NCBI GenBank assembly: GCA_021442455.1
Contig: JABUSY010000009.1
Coordinates: 1-44,506 of the forward strand
Direction of reading: 5' to 3'
Length of the DNA stretch: 44,506 nt
Source of the DNA: Lachnospiraceae bacterium
GTDB taxonomy: Bacteria > Bacillota > Clostridia > Lachnospirales > Lachnospiraceae
Numbering within the stretch: position 1 is the stretch's first letter; every line of letters begins with the position of its first letter. Below are positions 1 to 8,333 of this stretch, piece by piece. A program made the position numbers and the translations under genes. The notes beneath the pieces were generated by a model. That model ran no database searches and was not told the DNA's origin. It worked only from the letters and a program-made list of their open reading frames with translations.

Positions 1-929
1 TGGATTTGCGCAAATCCACAACAGTGGCCGAAGCCCTCCGCCACATTAAGCGTACCGACATTCACAAAGAAACTATCTATACGTGTTATATACTAGAAAA
101 CCGCAAACTGGTCGGTACAGTAAGCGCCAAAGATCTTTTGACTATGGACGATAGTATAACGATGGCAGAACTAATGGAAACCGAAATTATAACCGTCACC
201 ACCCACACAGATCAGGAAGAAGTGGCGAAACTATTCTCCAAATATGATCTCCTGGCTATTCCCGTGCTGGATACAGACGGAATGATGGTCGGTATCGTTA
301 CCTTTGATGATGCCATGGATGTTTTAGAAGAAGAAACCACAGAAGATATGGCTTTAATGAGCGCTATCACCCCAAACGCGAAATCATATTTTGAAACCTC
401 TGTACTGATTCATGCCAAGCATCGTATCATGTGGCTTTTGCTACTGATGCTTTCTGCCACTTTTACCGGATTGATCATTGCGCGCTATCAAGCAATTTTC
501 CAAATAATACCTCTTTTGATGGCATTCATCCCTATGCTAATGGACACAGGAGGCAACTGCGGCTCCCAGAGTTCGACTCTGATCATCCGAGGCCTGGCTT
601 TAGATGAGATCCACTTCTCAGACATATTCCGCGTGATGTCTAAAGAGTTCCGCATCTCTCTTATCGTCGGAATCGGACTAGCTATAGCAAACGGAGCCCG
701 CCTGATCATTATGCATCAGAATGTTGATATTGCTGTGATAGTAGCCTGTTCTCTAATTGGAACGATCATACTGTCTAAGATGATCGGCTGTACACTACCG
801 ATTCTAGCACAGAAGGTGAACCTAGATCCGGCAATCATGGCCACGCCACTGATTACCACTATCGTAGACACCTGCTCGACAATCATCTATTTCAAAATCG
901 CCGAATTGGTATTCCATCTAATATTTTGA
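1..929 (+). CDS. mgtE: Magnesium transporter MgtE, 5'-truncated by the window edge
   Basis: MgtE is a homodimeric inner-membrane Mg2+ channel gated by cytosolic Mg2+. The reading frame is already open at base 3 (Asp-Leu-Arg), so the TTG at base 6 is not a start; the N-terminal domain lies outside the window. The visible part begins with a tandem CBS pair (ENRKLVGTVSAKDLL, then IPVLDTDGMMVGIVTFDD). A five-helix membrane domain follows, carrying the family signature MLMDTGGNCGSQSSTLIIRG, where Cys replaces the usual Ala, and the pore region LDPAIMATPLITTIVDTCS with its conserved Asp. About 308 of the usual 450 residues are present. It is followed by a good terminator. Identification is secure. 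Confidence 0.96.
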   Translation, partial: DLRKSTTVAEALRHIKRTDIHKETIYTCYILENRKLVGTVSAKDLLTMDDSITMAELMETEIITVTTHTDQEEVAKLFSKYDLLAIPVLDTDGMMVGIVTFDDAMDVLEEETTEDMALMSAITPNAKSYFETSVLIHAKHRIMWLLLLMLSATFTGLIIARYQAIFQIIPLLMAFIPMLMDTGGNCGSQSSTLIIRGLALDEIHFSDIFRVMSKEFRISLIVGIGLAIANGARLIIMHQNVDIAVIVACSLIGTIILSKMIGCTLPILAQKVNLDPAIMATPLITTIVDTCSTIIYFKIAELVFHLIF

Positions 930-985
930 TTCCTATCAAACATCATTCGAGCATACCATCATAGACAGAAAAACACAACAATAGC

Positions 986-1031
986 AATACCCGTGCGAAT
1001 CGATAATCTGTCGTATCGTTCGGGTATTTTT
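986..1031 (+). terminator. Intrinsic terminator after mgtE
   Basis: AATACCCG pairs perfectly with CGGGTATT, and an inner CGATA/TATCG stem sits within the loop. A TTTTT run follows. It lies 57 bases after the mgtE stop codon. Confidence 0.8.
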
Positions 1032-3622
1032 CTGATTTGCCTCTTCTCTTTTCATCTATTGATTGCTCTAAGCAAGAAAAAAATGTTCTGCTTTGTCCGT
1101 AAATACATATAGATCAGGCATGACCAATGTCCCTGTTTTCACGATAGTCCAAAATAATCCATGGAAACATTACGATATCTCACCTGCTATGATATTTCCC
1201 CTCTCTGCAGCCTTACTTTCTAACAATCCCCATTGACCTTTAAACTCTCCATAACTTCTGAACATAGCTAAAATCGCCTTATCCTTCCAACCGAAATATC
1301 GCTACAACATTACCAATCAGTTTATTCTTTTAGTTTTAATCTTCCTTCTAAATATATGGGATAATATTTGTAAACTGATATTTTAGAACTATCACATTTG
1401 TAAAAGTATCTAAAAATAATCCGATGACCTTATCTTTTGCTTCATAATTTTCTGCCATTTATTCAGCATTGAAAAATATCAAAAATTCATCAATATTTTG
1501 AAAGATATCGAATGGCATTCAAATATCCTCACTGGTTATGACTATATCTCTTTGTGAGGCATACAGAAACTACCTCTTCATTTTCTTTTCTCATAGTAAT
1601 ATTCAATGTAATCTGATGACATTAGCTATATCATACTGGATAAATTTACTATTCATAATGTGCAGCTCGGTTATCAATTCTATTGACAAATTTTTTATTG
1701 ACCATTATCATAGCTACTGCATATTCAACAACGGACAGACTGTCCCAAGGAAATCACATCATCCATCTCTTTTGCTCTTACCAGTGAAAATTTTTCTCGT
1801 GTTACTTCTATAGTTCCGAAAATTCTTTCATTTTCGATTTACCTTCTGATGGATTTTCGAGAAAAAATTCCACTCACAACAACAAATATACCTACCCATA
1901 TACAGCGAAATTTAGCGTCCTCTAAGCAAGCATGTCACTATCTATCCGCTACAATACTAAAGTATATTGTAAAGAATTAAGCCAATCCATGCGATACACA
2001 ACAATATCCTAGAAAATTTTACTGACAGCTCAAAAGACAATTTGCCGCACATAATTATGAGATCTTAGATTCTAACGAGGATGTTTTCGATGATACCAAA
2101 ACAAATTTTCTGTTTTATATCGTTCTTGAACATATCCTCAGCAATCAACAAGAAGTATCCTTATAATTGACTTATATATCAAGCATACTGAAAACACAAA
2201 GGCATAAATTCAGTAAAGGGATCCTAAAAACATGTTTACAATTCTAATCTATACTTATTCTCAATACATTTATTTTTCATAATATTGCCCTTAGCCGGAA
2301 GAAAAGCGCCAGGTCATAGCACTATCATACGGATTCCACACTATTTTTTTATTAGAACCATACAAAGATTTACTATATCCATCTAGTATGCCGTCTTTCC
2401 GCGATAAATAAATGTCTCCGGAAAGTGATATGCACTAACGGAACAAAGCTGAAAATTTGTGTTAATCAATCACACCTTTATCTAATGAAATTGAAAAAAG
2501 ATATTTATGAAAATAGAAGAAGCCGTTTTCGTGATCTATCGAGAATCCCTATAGTCCTTTTCGAGCACAAAGGAAAAGAGAACAAAGGATCTACACAACC
2601 AACGTAAACTTTCTGGAAGCAATACTGCAGAAAATAAAATATTGCATTCATACATGTACGAAAGAAACAGAAGACTACACACATCGTTGATTAAAAGCTG
2701 TTTCGTCGTTATCTGAATCTCCAGCTTACTGTATGAGCTTGATCTCCATAACAACAAAACAGACGTAAATGCAATATTCATGCATATGAAATACCAGATT
2801 AAAGCCCGAATACCGTTTCGGAAACGTTTGAAAAAACTGGAATTTGTTTATTCGAATATCAGCTCATATTCTGGATAAAAAATGAGAAAGCATATCAATT
2901 ATTCGGACAAAAGCCCTATATCCAATCGCAGATAGATAAGAAATGGAAATAATGCAGCTTTAAACAGAATATTAGCAAGATGAAGAATTTCAAAGAATTC
3001 TTCTGTTGAGAAAAAACACAAGATAAAACTGGAGATCCTACGACTGAATATTAGGACAAAACATCAATAAACTGCATTGCAAAACTACATTCAGAACGGA
3101 AGCGAATCCATTGCTGTATAAAATAGCTGAAAGTTTATCAAGCATATTTTATAACCTTTATCAAAAAAACGGCTTCAGATATAAAATTTATCCTCTCTTC
3201 GGTAACTTTACTCACTGATACCCGAATCCAGCTTCTTCTTGCAAAACGTTCATACTTATAGTTTCAAGACCTTCTTGGATTTTATTCTTATCCCTGCTTC
3301 CTGTGTCTACCTATGAGTCTTTTGTTATATTTTTAAAAATTCTTCCGTTCCTCCCTCACAGCTGCCTCTACAACCAGACTGAATCGAAACTGATATAGTA
3401 ATTGTACTACCAAAAATTCTACTACTTGATCTTTCTCCCGCACCACTCTGCTCAGATATCTATTTCACCATTCTGCTCCAGAAAAGCGCCTTAAAAAACA
3501 CCTTCACTGCTATAAAAATTGTTTCCCATTTCGTCTCTAAAAATAGAATACTCCTGAACTACCAAGCAGGCTATGTTTCTATCTCTACCTGTTTATTTTA
3601 TGCATATGAAACGCTTCATTAT
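1032..3622. other. 2.6 kb without intact genes; eroded sequence
   Basis: No frame exceeds about 90 codons and none has both a ribosome binding site and a recognisable product. Short protein-like stretches appear in several frames, broken by stops. On the minus strand near 1190-1300 one frame reads AILAMFRSYGEFKGQWGLLE, faintly flavodoxin-like. On the plus strand near 2050-2165 another open stretch contains HNYEILDSNEDVFDD. I take this as decayed coding DNA, but I cannot assign any gene here with confidence. No RNA gene, repeat or mobile element was seen. Confidence 0.55.
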
Positions 3623-4279
3623 CTACAGCATTTTCAATATCCCTTCCAAAAGATTCTCAGGCTTCTCCACCATGACATCGGCACCCACCAGTTCTCCATC
3701 CATTCCAAATCCATAAGAGCAACCAATAAACGGACTATCACTTGCCCTAGCACATTCCATATCATTTTTACGATCACCGATGATCACATATGGACCTGGA
3801 ATTTTTTTTCCGATCTGACGAATGATCTGTGTCTTCGGCACATACCCAAAGGACTCACAGTTATAAAAGTCCTCGAACCACCGATTCATACTGAATGTTT
3901 CCCAGTTGACCTTTGCATAAGAGGACTGGCAATTACTCAGAACTGCCATGCGGCATCCTCTGTCTTTCAGCTTATCAAGAACCGATCGAATACCTGAATG
4001 CCAAGCCGCCCGGCGGGAGCACACTGCCTGCTCCATATACGAACCAACCATGGCGCCAGCCTTATCCTTCAGTTCAACAAATAAGCCAGGAAGGAATGCA
4101 TTCCACATCTCCTGTTTGTTCATGCCAATCCAGGAGGCAAGCCTCTTCCGGGAAGGGTATGGTACTCTAACTTCATGTTCCTCTTCCAGCCACTTGAACA
4201 CCCTCCAAAGCGCCGGTTCATAGATGCGCATGGTATCATGAATTGTTCCGTCATAATCAAAAATCAAAGAAATGCCCAT
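3623..4279 (-). CDS. HAD-superfamily phosphatase, last gene of the rib operon
   Basis: A 218-residue haloacid-dehalogenase-fold hydrolase. All four motifs are visible: motif I IFDYDGT (nucleophile Asp8, general acid Asp10), motif II VLSNC near residue 117, motif III Lys in VPKTQII, and motif IV IGDRKNDMECA. The long insert after motif I suggests a C1 helical cap, as in Gph-type phosphatases. Its ATG follows the ribH stop after one base, so it is almost certainly translated with ribH. Riboflavin synthesis needs a HAD phosphatase to dephosphorylate 5-amino-6-(5-phosphoribitylamino)uracil, a step done by stand-alone enzymes such as YcsE/YwtE in Bacillus and YigB/YbjI in E. coli. Assignment to that step rests on position, not on any diagnostic residue. 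Confidence 0.85.
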   Translation of the reverse strand: MGISLIFDYDGTIHDTMRIYEPALWRVFKWLEEEHEVRVPYPSRKRLASWIGMNKQEMWNAFLPGLFVELKDKAGAMVGSYMEQAVCSRRAAWHSGIRSVLDKLKDRGCRMAVLSNCQSSYAKVNWETFSMNRWFEDFYNCESFGYVPKTQIIRQIGKKIPGPYVIIGDRKNDMECARASDSPFIGCSYGFGMDGELVGADVMVEKPENLLEGILKML

Positions 4280-4280
4280 T

Positions 4281-4754
4281 TTACATTTTCCTCAAAAGAT
4301 TGACCATTTCAATTGCCGATAATGCACAATCATATCCTTTATTTCCAGCCTTACTGCCAGCCCTAGCTACTGCCTGTTCAATATTTTCCGTGGTAATCAC
4401 ACCGAACAAAACAGGAATTCCGGAAGAAAAACCTACCTTTCCCACTCCTTTAGAAACTTCGTTACAAACATAATCATAGTGCGTGGTATCTCCCCTGATC
4501 ACAGCTCCCACGCAAATCACTGCATCATATTTTTCAGATTTTGCCATTTTTGAAGCAACAAGCGGAATTTCAAAGGCTCCCGGCACCCATGCTGCCGTAA
4601 TATTCTTTTCTTCTACACCGTGACGCACACAACCATCTACGGCTCCTCTAAGCAGCTTACTAACAATGATTTCATTAAAACGGGAAGCAACAATTCCCAC
4701 TTTCATATCCTCTGGCGCCACAATTGTCCCTTCTAATACCTTTATCTGTTTCAT
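4281..4754 (-). CDS. ribH: 6,7-dimethyl-8-ribityllumazine synthase
   Basis: Lumazine synthase joins 5-amino-6-ribitylaminouracil with 3,4-dihydroxy-2-butanone-4-phosphate, the penultimate step of riboflavin synthesis. Its 157 residues match the family length. Signature regions are [12 protein letters not shown] (substrate-binding Phe-Asn-Glu), [26 protein letters not shown] (with the catalytic His), and the [17 protein letters not shown] segment. It lies 34 bases after ribBA and overlaps nothing upstream; downstream it is coupled to the HAD gene. Intact with no anomalies. Confidence 0.97.
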   Translation of the reverse strand: MKQIKVLEGTIVAPEDMKVGIVASRFNEIIVSKLLRGAVDGCVRHGVEEKNITAAWVPGAFEIPLVASKMAKSEKYDAVICVGAVIRGDTTHYDYVCNEVSKGVGKVGFSSGIPVLFGVITTENIEQAVARAGSKAGNKGYDCALSAIEMVNLLRKM

Positions 4755-4788
4755 CTTCGTATTCCTCCTAAATGATTTTATGCAATAC

Positions 4789-6000
4789 TTAAAAACTGAT
4801 TTGTCTGAATATGTGTCCCATTTTTTCCTGCTTCGTTTTTAGATAAAAATTATCGTACTGTTGTGGGGTGATCTCAATGGGTACCCGTTCCTTAATGAGC
4901 AGCCCAAAAACTTTCATCCCGCAAACTTTATCCGGGTTATTTGTCAGAAGCCTCAAAGATTTTACACCTAGGTCTGAGAGGATCTGAGCAGAAAGCCAGT
5001 ATTCTCGAAGATCTGGAGCAAATCCTAGACGCAGATTTGCCTCCACCGTATCCAGCCCCTGTTCCTGAAGCTCATAGGCTTTTAATTTATTAATTAGCCC
5101 AATTCCCCGACCTTCTTGACGCATGTACAACACAACACCGCGACCAGCAGCCTCCATCTGCTGCATAGCTGACCGAAGCTGCAGTCCACAATCACAACGC
5201 AAAGAGCCAAATGTATCACCTGTCAAACATTCTGAGTGTACCCGGCAAAGCACATCTTCACCATCTCCTATTTCCCCCTTTACTAAAGCCAAATGATGTT
5301 CCCCGGTAAGGTCATTCATATAGCCACAGATCCTAAAATGTCCATATTGCGTTGGAAGGTCAGCACAGGTCGCCTGACGTACATGTTTCTCATGGATACG
5401 GCAATAATCCTTCAGCTCCTTGATCGTAATAAATTTCAGTCCATACTTCCAAGCCAACTTCCAAAGATTTAGCGTACGCATCATCGTGCCGTCCTCTTCC
5501 ATCACCTCACAGCAAACGCCGCATTCCCGCAACTTGGCCAACCGCATGAGATCTACCGTAGCCTCTGTGTGACCATTCCGCACCAGTACCCCTCCATTTC
5601 TAGATACCAGCGGAAAAACATGACCAGGTTTTCTGAAATCCTGTGGTTTTGCCGAAGGATCGGCGCATTTCAACATAGTGTAAGAACGATCGGCGGCTGA
5701 AATTCCGGTTGTCGTGTCCACGTGGTCAATGGATATAGTGAACGCTGTAGAATGATTGTCTGTATTCTCGGATACCATCTGTGAGAGACCAAGCCTTCCA
5801 GCTACCTCCGCGCTCATTGGCATACAGATTAGCCCTTTCGCCTGACAGGCCATGAAATTAATGTTTTGCTGTGTGGCAAATTCTCCTGCACAGATCATAT
5901 CCCCTTCATTTTCCCTCTCTGGATCATCGGTGACCAAAATAATTTTTCCAGCCTTTAAATCCTCCAGAGCCTCCGGAATCGTGTGATACATTTGTTTCAT
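4789..6000 (-). CDS. ribBA: Bifunctional 3,4-dihydroxy-2-butanone-4-phosphate synthase / GTP cyclohydrolase II
   Basis: A 403-residue fusion that starts both branches of riboflavin synthesis. The N-terminal RibB half has the acidic loop [12 protein letters not shown], the [14 protein letters not shown] region and [10 protein letters not shown]. The C-terminal RibA half, from about residue 205, has the zinc site [18 protein letters not shown] and the catalytic [10 protein letters not shown]. Its ATG overlaps the ribE stop in an ATGA arrangement, so translation is coupled. Length and motifs are normal, and both active sites look complete. Confidence 0.97.
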   Translation of the reverse strand: MKQMYHTIPEALEDLKAGKIILVTDDPERENEGDMICAGEFATQQNINFMACQAKGLICMPMSAEVAGRLGLSQMVSENTDNHSTAFTISIDHVDTTTGISAADRSYTMLKCADPSAKPQDFRKPGHVFPLVSRNGGVLVRNGHTEATVDLMRLAKLRECGVCCEVMEEDGTMMRTLNLWKLAWKYGLKFITIKELKDYCRIHEKHVRQATCADLPTQYGHFRICGYMNDLTGEHHLALVKGEIGDGEDVLCRVHSECLTGDTFGSLRCDCGLQLRSAMQQMEAAGRGVVLYMRQEGRGIGLINKLKAYELQEQGLDTVEANLRLGFAPDLREYWLSAQILSDLGVKSLRLLTNNPDKVCGMKVFGLLIKERVPIEITPQQYDNFYLKTKQEKMGHIFRQISF

Positions 6001-6701
6001 TTTGCCTTCTCCTCCTCTTGAAATTCCATATTTTCGAGCAATTCCATGGTAAGACCTTTACATTTTCCTGCTTTTTCATTGCCATTTCCCAGTATCTCCT
6101 CTGTAACTCCACGGAAAGTTCCTAATAACTTTTTTACGTATTTTCCAAGCATATCATTTTCCAAATTTACCAGGCTACCAGGTTTTTTATCCAGAAGGGT
6201 TGTTCTCCCTCCTGTATGAGAAATCAGAGAAACAGAAAACATCTTGTCATCCACCGACACAACTGTCAAGCTAATCCCGTCTATACAGACTGATCCTTTA
6301 TTCACAATCAATTCCAACACTTCCCTTTCGGTCTCTATTGTCACCAAAACCGCATTTGACTCTCTTCGAAAAGAACGGATGATTCCTGTTCCATCTATAT
6401 GGCCAGACACAAAATGACCTCCAAAACGTCCGTCCACCGCCATAGCCCGTTCCAAGTTCACCAGATCTCCCGGAACACATCTTCCAAGGCTACTTCTTCT
6501 GATTGTCTCTGCCATCACATCCGCCGTAAAACCATCTTCTTGCAGAGAAACTACTGTAAGACAAATCCCGTTCACCGCAATGCTATCCCCGATGTGTATT
6601 TTTTCCAGAATTTTCTTCGCCCGCACTGCAATACTTCCTGAGAAACCAGTGAGGGACAAGGAGCGGATTAAACCTTTTTCTTCCACTATTCCCGTAAACA
6701 T
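5997..6701 (-). CDS. ribE: Riboflavin synthase, alpha subunit
   Basis: Dismutates two molecules of 6,7-dimethyl-8-ribityllumazine into riboflavin and the pyrimidine precursor. It begins with the invariant [10 protein letters not shown] and contains the two homologous lumazine-binding barrels: the first with [12 protein letters not shown] and [13 protein letters not shown], the second with [14 protein letters not shown] and [12 protein letters not shown]. At 234 residues it is about 20 longer than usual; the extra part is a charged C-terminal tail ending EFQEEEKAK. It overlaps ribD by 16 bases and ribBA by 4. Called ribE in Bacillus nomenclature, ribC in E. coli. Confidence 0.96.
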   Translation of the reverse strand: MFTGIVEEKGLIRSLSLTGFSGSIAVRAKKILEKIHIGDSIAVNGICLTVVSLQEDGFTADVMAETIRRSSLGRCVPGDLVNLERAMAVDGRFGGHFVSGHIDGTGIIRSFRRESNAVLVTIETEREVLELIVNKGSVCIDGISLTVVSVDDKMFSVSLISHTGGRTTLLDKKPGSLVNLENDMLGKYVKKLLGTFRGVTEEILGNGNEKAGKCKGLTMELLENMEFQEEEKAK

Positions 6702-7828
6702 CTTTCATCTACTCCTTTCACCAAATATTCTAGCAACAGATCTCCTCCGATCTGAGTGATTTTATCCAGGCGTAGCTGCCTTGCTTCTGAAGGAAGCTGC
6801 ACGCCTGTTCCTTCCACTGGAGTTCGACCGGATCCTCCGAATATTTTCGGCGCTATAAACGCTTTCACCTCCTGAAGAATCCCTACCTGCAGGGCTTTAT
6901 CATTCAAAATAGCTCCACCCTCCAGTAAAATACTGTCAACTTCACCGATTGCCTGGATAGCCCCGCATCCAAACAATTTCATCAGTCGCCTCAGATCAAC
7001 CTGTTCCTGTTCACCTGGAACTGAAATCACATGAAGTCCCACCTCCTGCAGCCGCTTACGTTTTTCTAAGAAATCTGTTTTAGTTTCATCCATGGCACAG
7101 ACAACAACTGTGGGATATTTACGAGCTGTCTTACAGATCCGACAGTTCTCTGGAATCCTCAGCCTGCTGTCACAGATAATCCGAACCGGATTTCTCCTTC
7201 CCTTTTCTCTCACAGTTAGCAACGGATCGTCGGACAAGATAGTCCCTATTCCCACCATAATACCCATATACGTCCAACGCATTTCCTGTACCCTTGCCCG
7301 TGCCTCTTCTCCAGTAATCCATTTGGAAGCACCGCTTCGAGAAGCAATTTTCCCGTCTGCAGTCATAGCGTATTTCATCACCACATAAGGACGCTTCTTA
7401 GTGATGTAATGAAAAAACACTCGATTTAGCCGATCGCAGTCTTCCTTCATGAAACCTTCTTCCAAACAGATGCCAGCTTTTCTCAAAACAGCACTGCCCT
7501 TCCCGGCTACTTTAGGATTCGGATCCCTGGACCCTATAATTACTCTGGCGATCCTATGTTCCAGAATAGCATCCGTACAAGGCGGTGTCTTTCCCTGATG
7601 ACAGCATGGCTCCAAGGTAATATACAGATCTGCTCCCTCCGCCGTATCTGTCAAGGAAGCTATTGCATTCCGTTCAGCATGGGGTGCCCCAAAGCGGGAA
7701 TGATATCCCTCTCCGATTATCCTTCCCTCCTTCACAATCACCGCACCAACCAGTGGATTCGGATTCGTCCATCCTTTCCCCTTCTTGGCCAGCTCTATTG
7801 CTCGTTCCATAAATCTACGATCTATCAT
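6686..7828 (-). CDS. ribD: Bifunctional pyrimidine deaminase / reductase
   Basis: Catalyses the deamination and reduction that follow GTP cyclohydrolase II. Its 380 residues carry an N-terminal cytidine-deaminase-fold domain with zinc ligands in GAPHAERNAIASL and EPCCHQGKTPPCTDAI. The C-terminal reductase domain starts near residue 145 (PYVVMKYAMTADGKIA) and includes SDDPLLTVR and ILLEGGAILN. The ATG is preceded by GAAGGAATGAG as ribosome binding site. It is the first gene of the operon, 285 bases downstream of the riboswitch terminator, so the FMN level should control the whole rib cluster. Confidence 0.97.
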   Translation of the reverse strand: MIDRRFMERAIELAKKGKGWTNPNPLVGAVIVKEGRIIGEGYHSRFGAPHAERNAIASLTDTAEGADLYITLEPCCHQGKTPPCTDAILEHRIARVIIGSRDPNPKVAGKGSAVLRKAGICLEEGFMKEDCDRLNRVFFHYITKKRPYVVMKYAMTADGKIASRSGASKWITGEEARARVQEMRWTYMGIMVGIGTILSDDPLLTVREKGRRNPVRIICDSRLRIPENCRICKTARKYPTVVVCAMDETKTDFLEKRKRLQEVGLHVISVPGEQEQVDLRRLMKLFGCGAIQAIGEVDSILLEGGAILNDKALQVGILQEVKAFIAPKIFGGSGRTPVEGTGVQLPSEARQLRLDKITQIGGDLLLEYLVKGVDERCLRE

Positions 7829-8113
7829 CTCTCATTCCTTCTTTCTTAATGTATTCAAGAGCCAGCCTCCATTCTTTTAGGTTACATAAATGCTAGGTAT
7901 GGAATTTCCCTAACAAACAAAAACTGCAATAGAAAAATGTCCCGGAACTCATCATCACCCCGTTTCCCATTCTAGGGAACGGTGCCATTCTTCAGGTTCT
8001 GAGACATCTCATTCTATAACATCCTGCTCTTGACCAAAATTCCACAGTATCTTTTCAAAACTTCCGTAAGTCTTTCATGGCCTATCCATGAATCTATTCA
8101 TCCGTAAAATCTC
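7829..8113 (-). other. Leader between riboswitch terminator and ribD
   Basis: A 285-base untranslated segment between the riboswitch expression platform and ribD, longer than most rib leaders. It holds one further hairpin at 7960-7982, CCGTTCCC paired with GGGAAACGG with one bulged base, without a U-tract. No open frame with a start and ribosome binding site was seen apart from ribD itself. Confidence 0.5.
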
Positions 8114-8143
8114 AAAACCCTGAAAGGATAATCCATTTCAGGG
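8114..8143 (-). terminator. Riboswitch-associated intrinsic terminator
   Basis: On the minus strand CCCTGAAA pairs with TTTCAGGG around a 10-base loop, followed by TTTT and shortly by another TTTT. It lies 30 bases downstream of the FMN aptamer, where the expression platform is expected. When FMN is bound, transcription should stop here before ribD. Confidence 0.75.
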
Positions 8144-8173
8144 TATCATGTATACAGTAGATAAACTGTTATA

Positions 8174-8281
8174 CATCTTCTTTTATCCAGACTATACTGT
8201 CGGCTTCGGAATCTCACCGAATTCTGCCTATTGACTCACAGACTTTATCGCCGGTAGGGAATCACACCCTGATCTGAAGAT
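8174..8281 (-). promoter_or_regulatory. FMN riboswitch (RFN element)
   Basis: Read on the minus strand, this matches the RFN consensus throughout. The 5' strand of P1 is TCTTC; conserved blocks follow as CAGGGTGTGATTCCC, TACCGGCGATAAAGTC, GGTGAGATTCCGAAGCC and GACAGTATAGTCTGGAT, and it closes with GAAGA of P1. It binds flavin mononucleotide. It sits between a strong promoter and a terminator upstream of ribD, so it should act as a transcriptional off-switch for the rib operon. Confidence 0.96.
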
Positions 8282-8304
8282 TATTGTTTTTTAGCTACAG
8301 GTTT

Positions 8305-8333
8305 ATTATACTCTATCTTATCCTGCTTTTCAA
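8305..8333 (-). promoter_or_regulatory. Sigma-A promoter of the rib operon
   Basis: On the minus strand: -35 TTGAAA at 8328-8333, a 17-base spacer, and -10 TATAAT at 8305-8310. Transcription should start near 8298, about 17 bases before the FMN aptamer. Confidence 0.85.
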
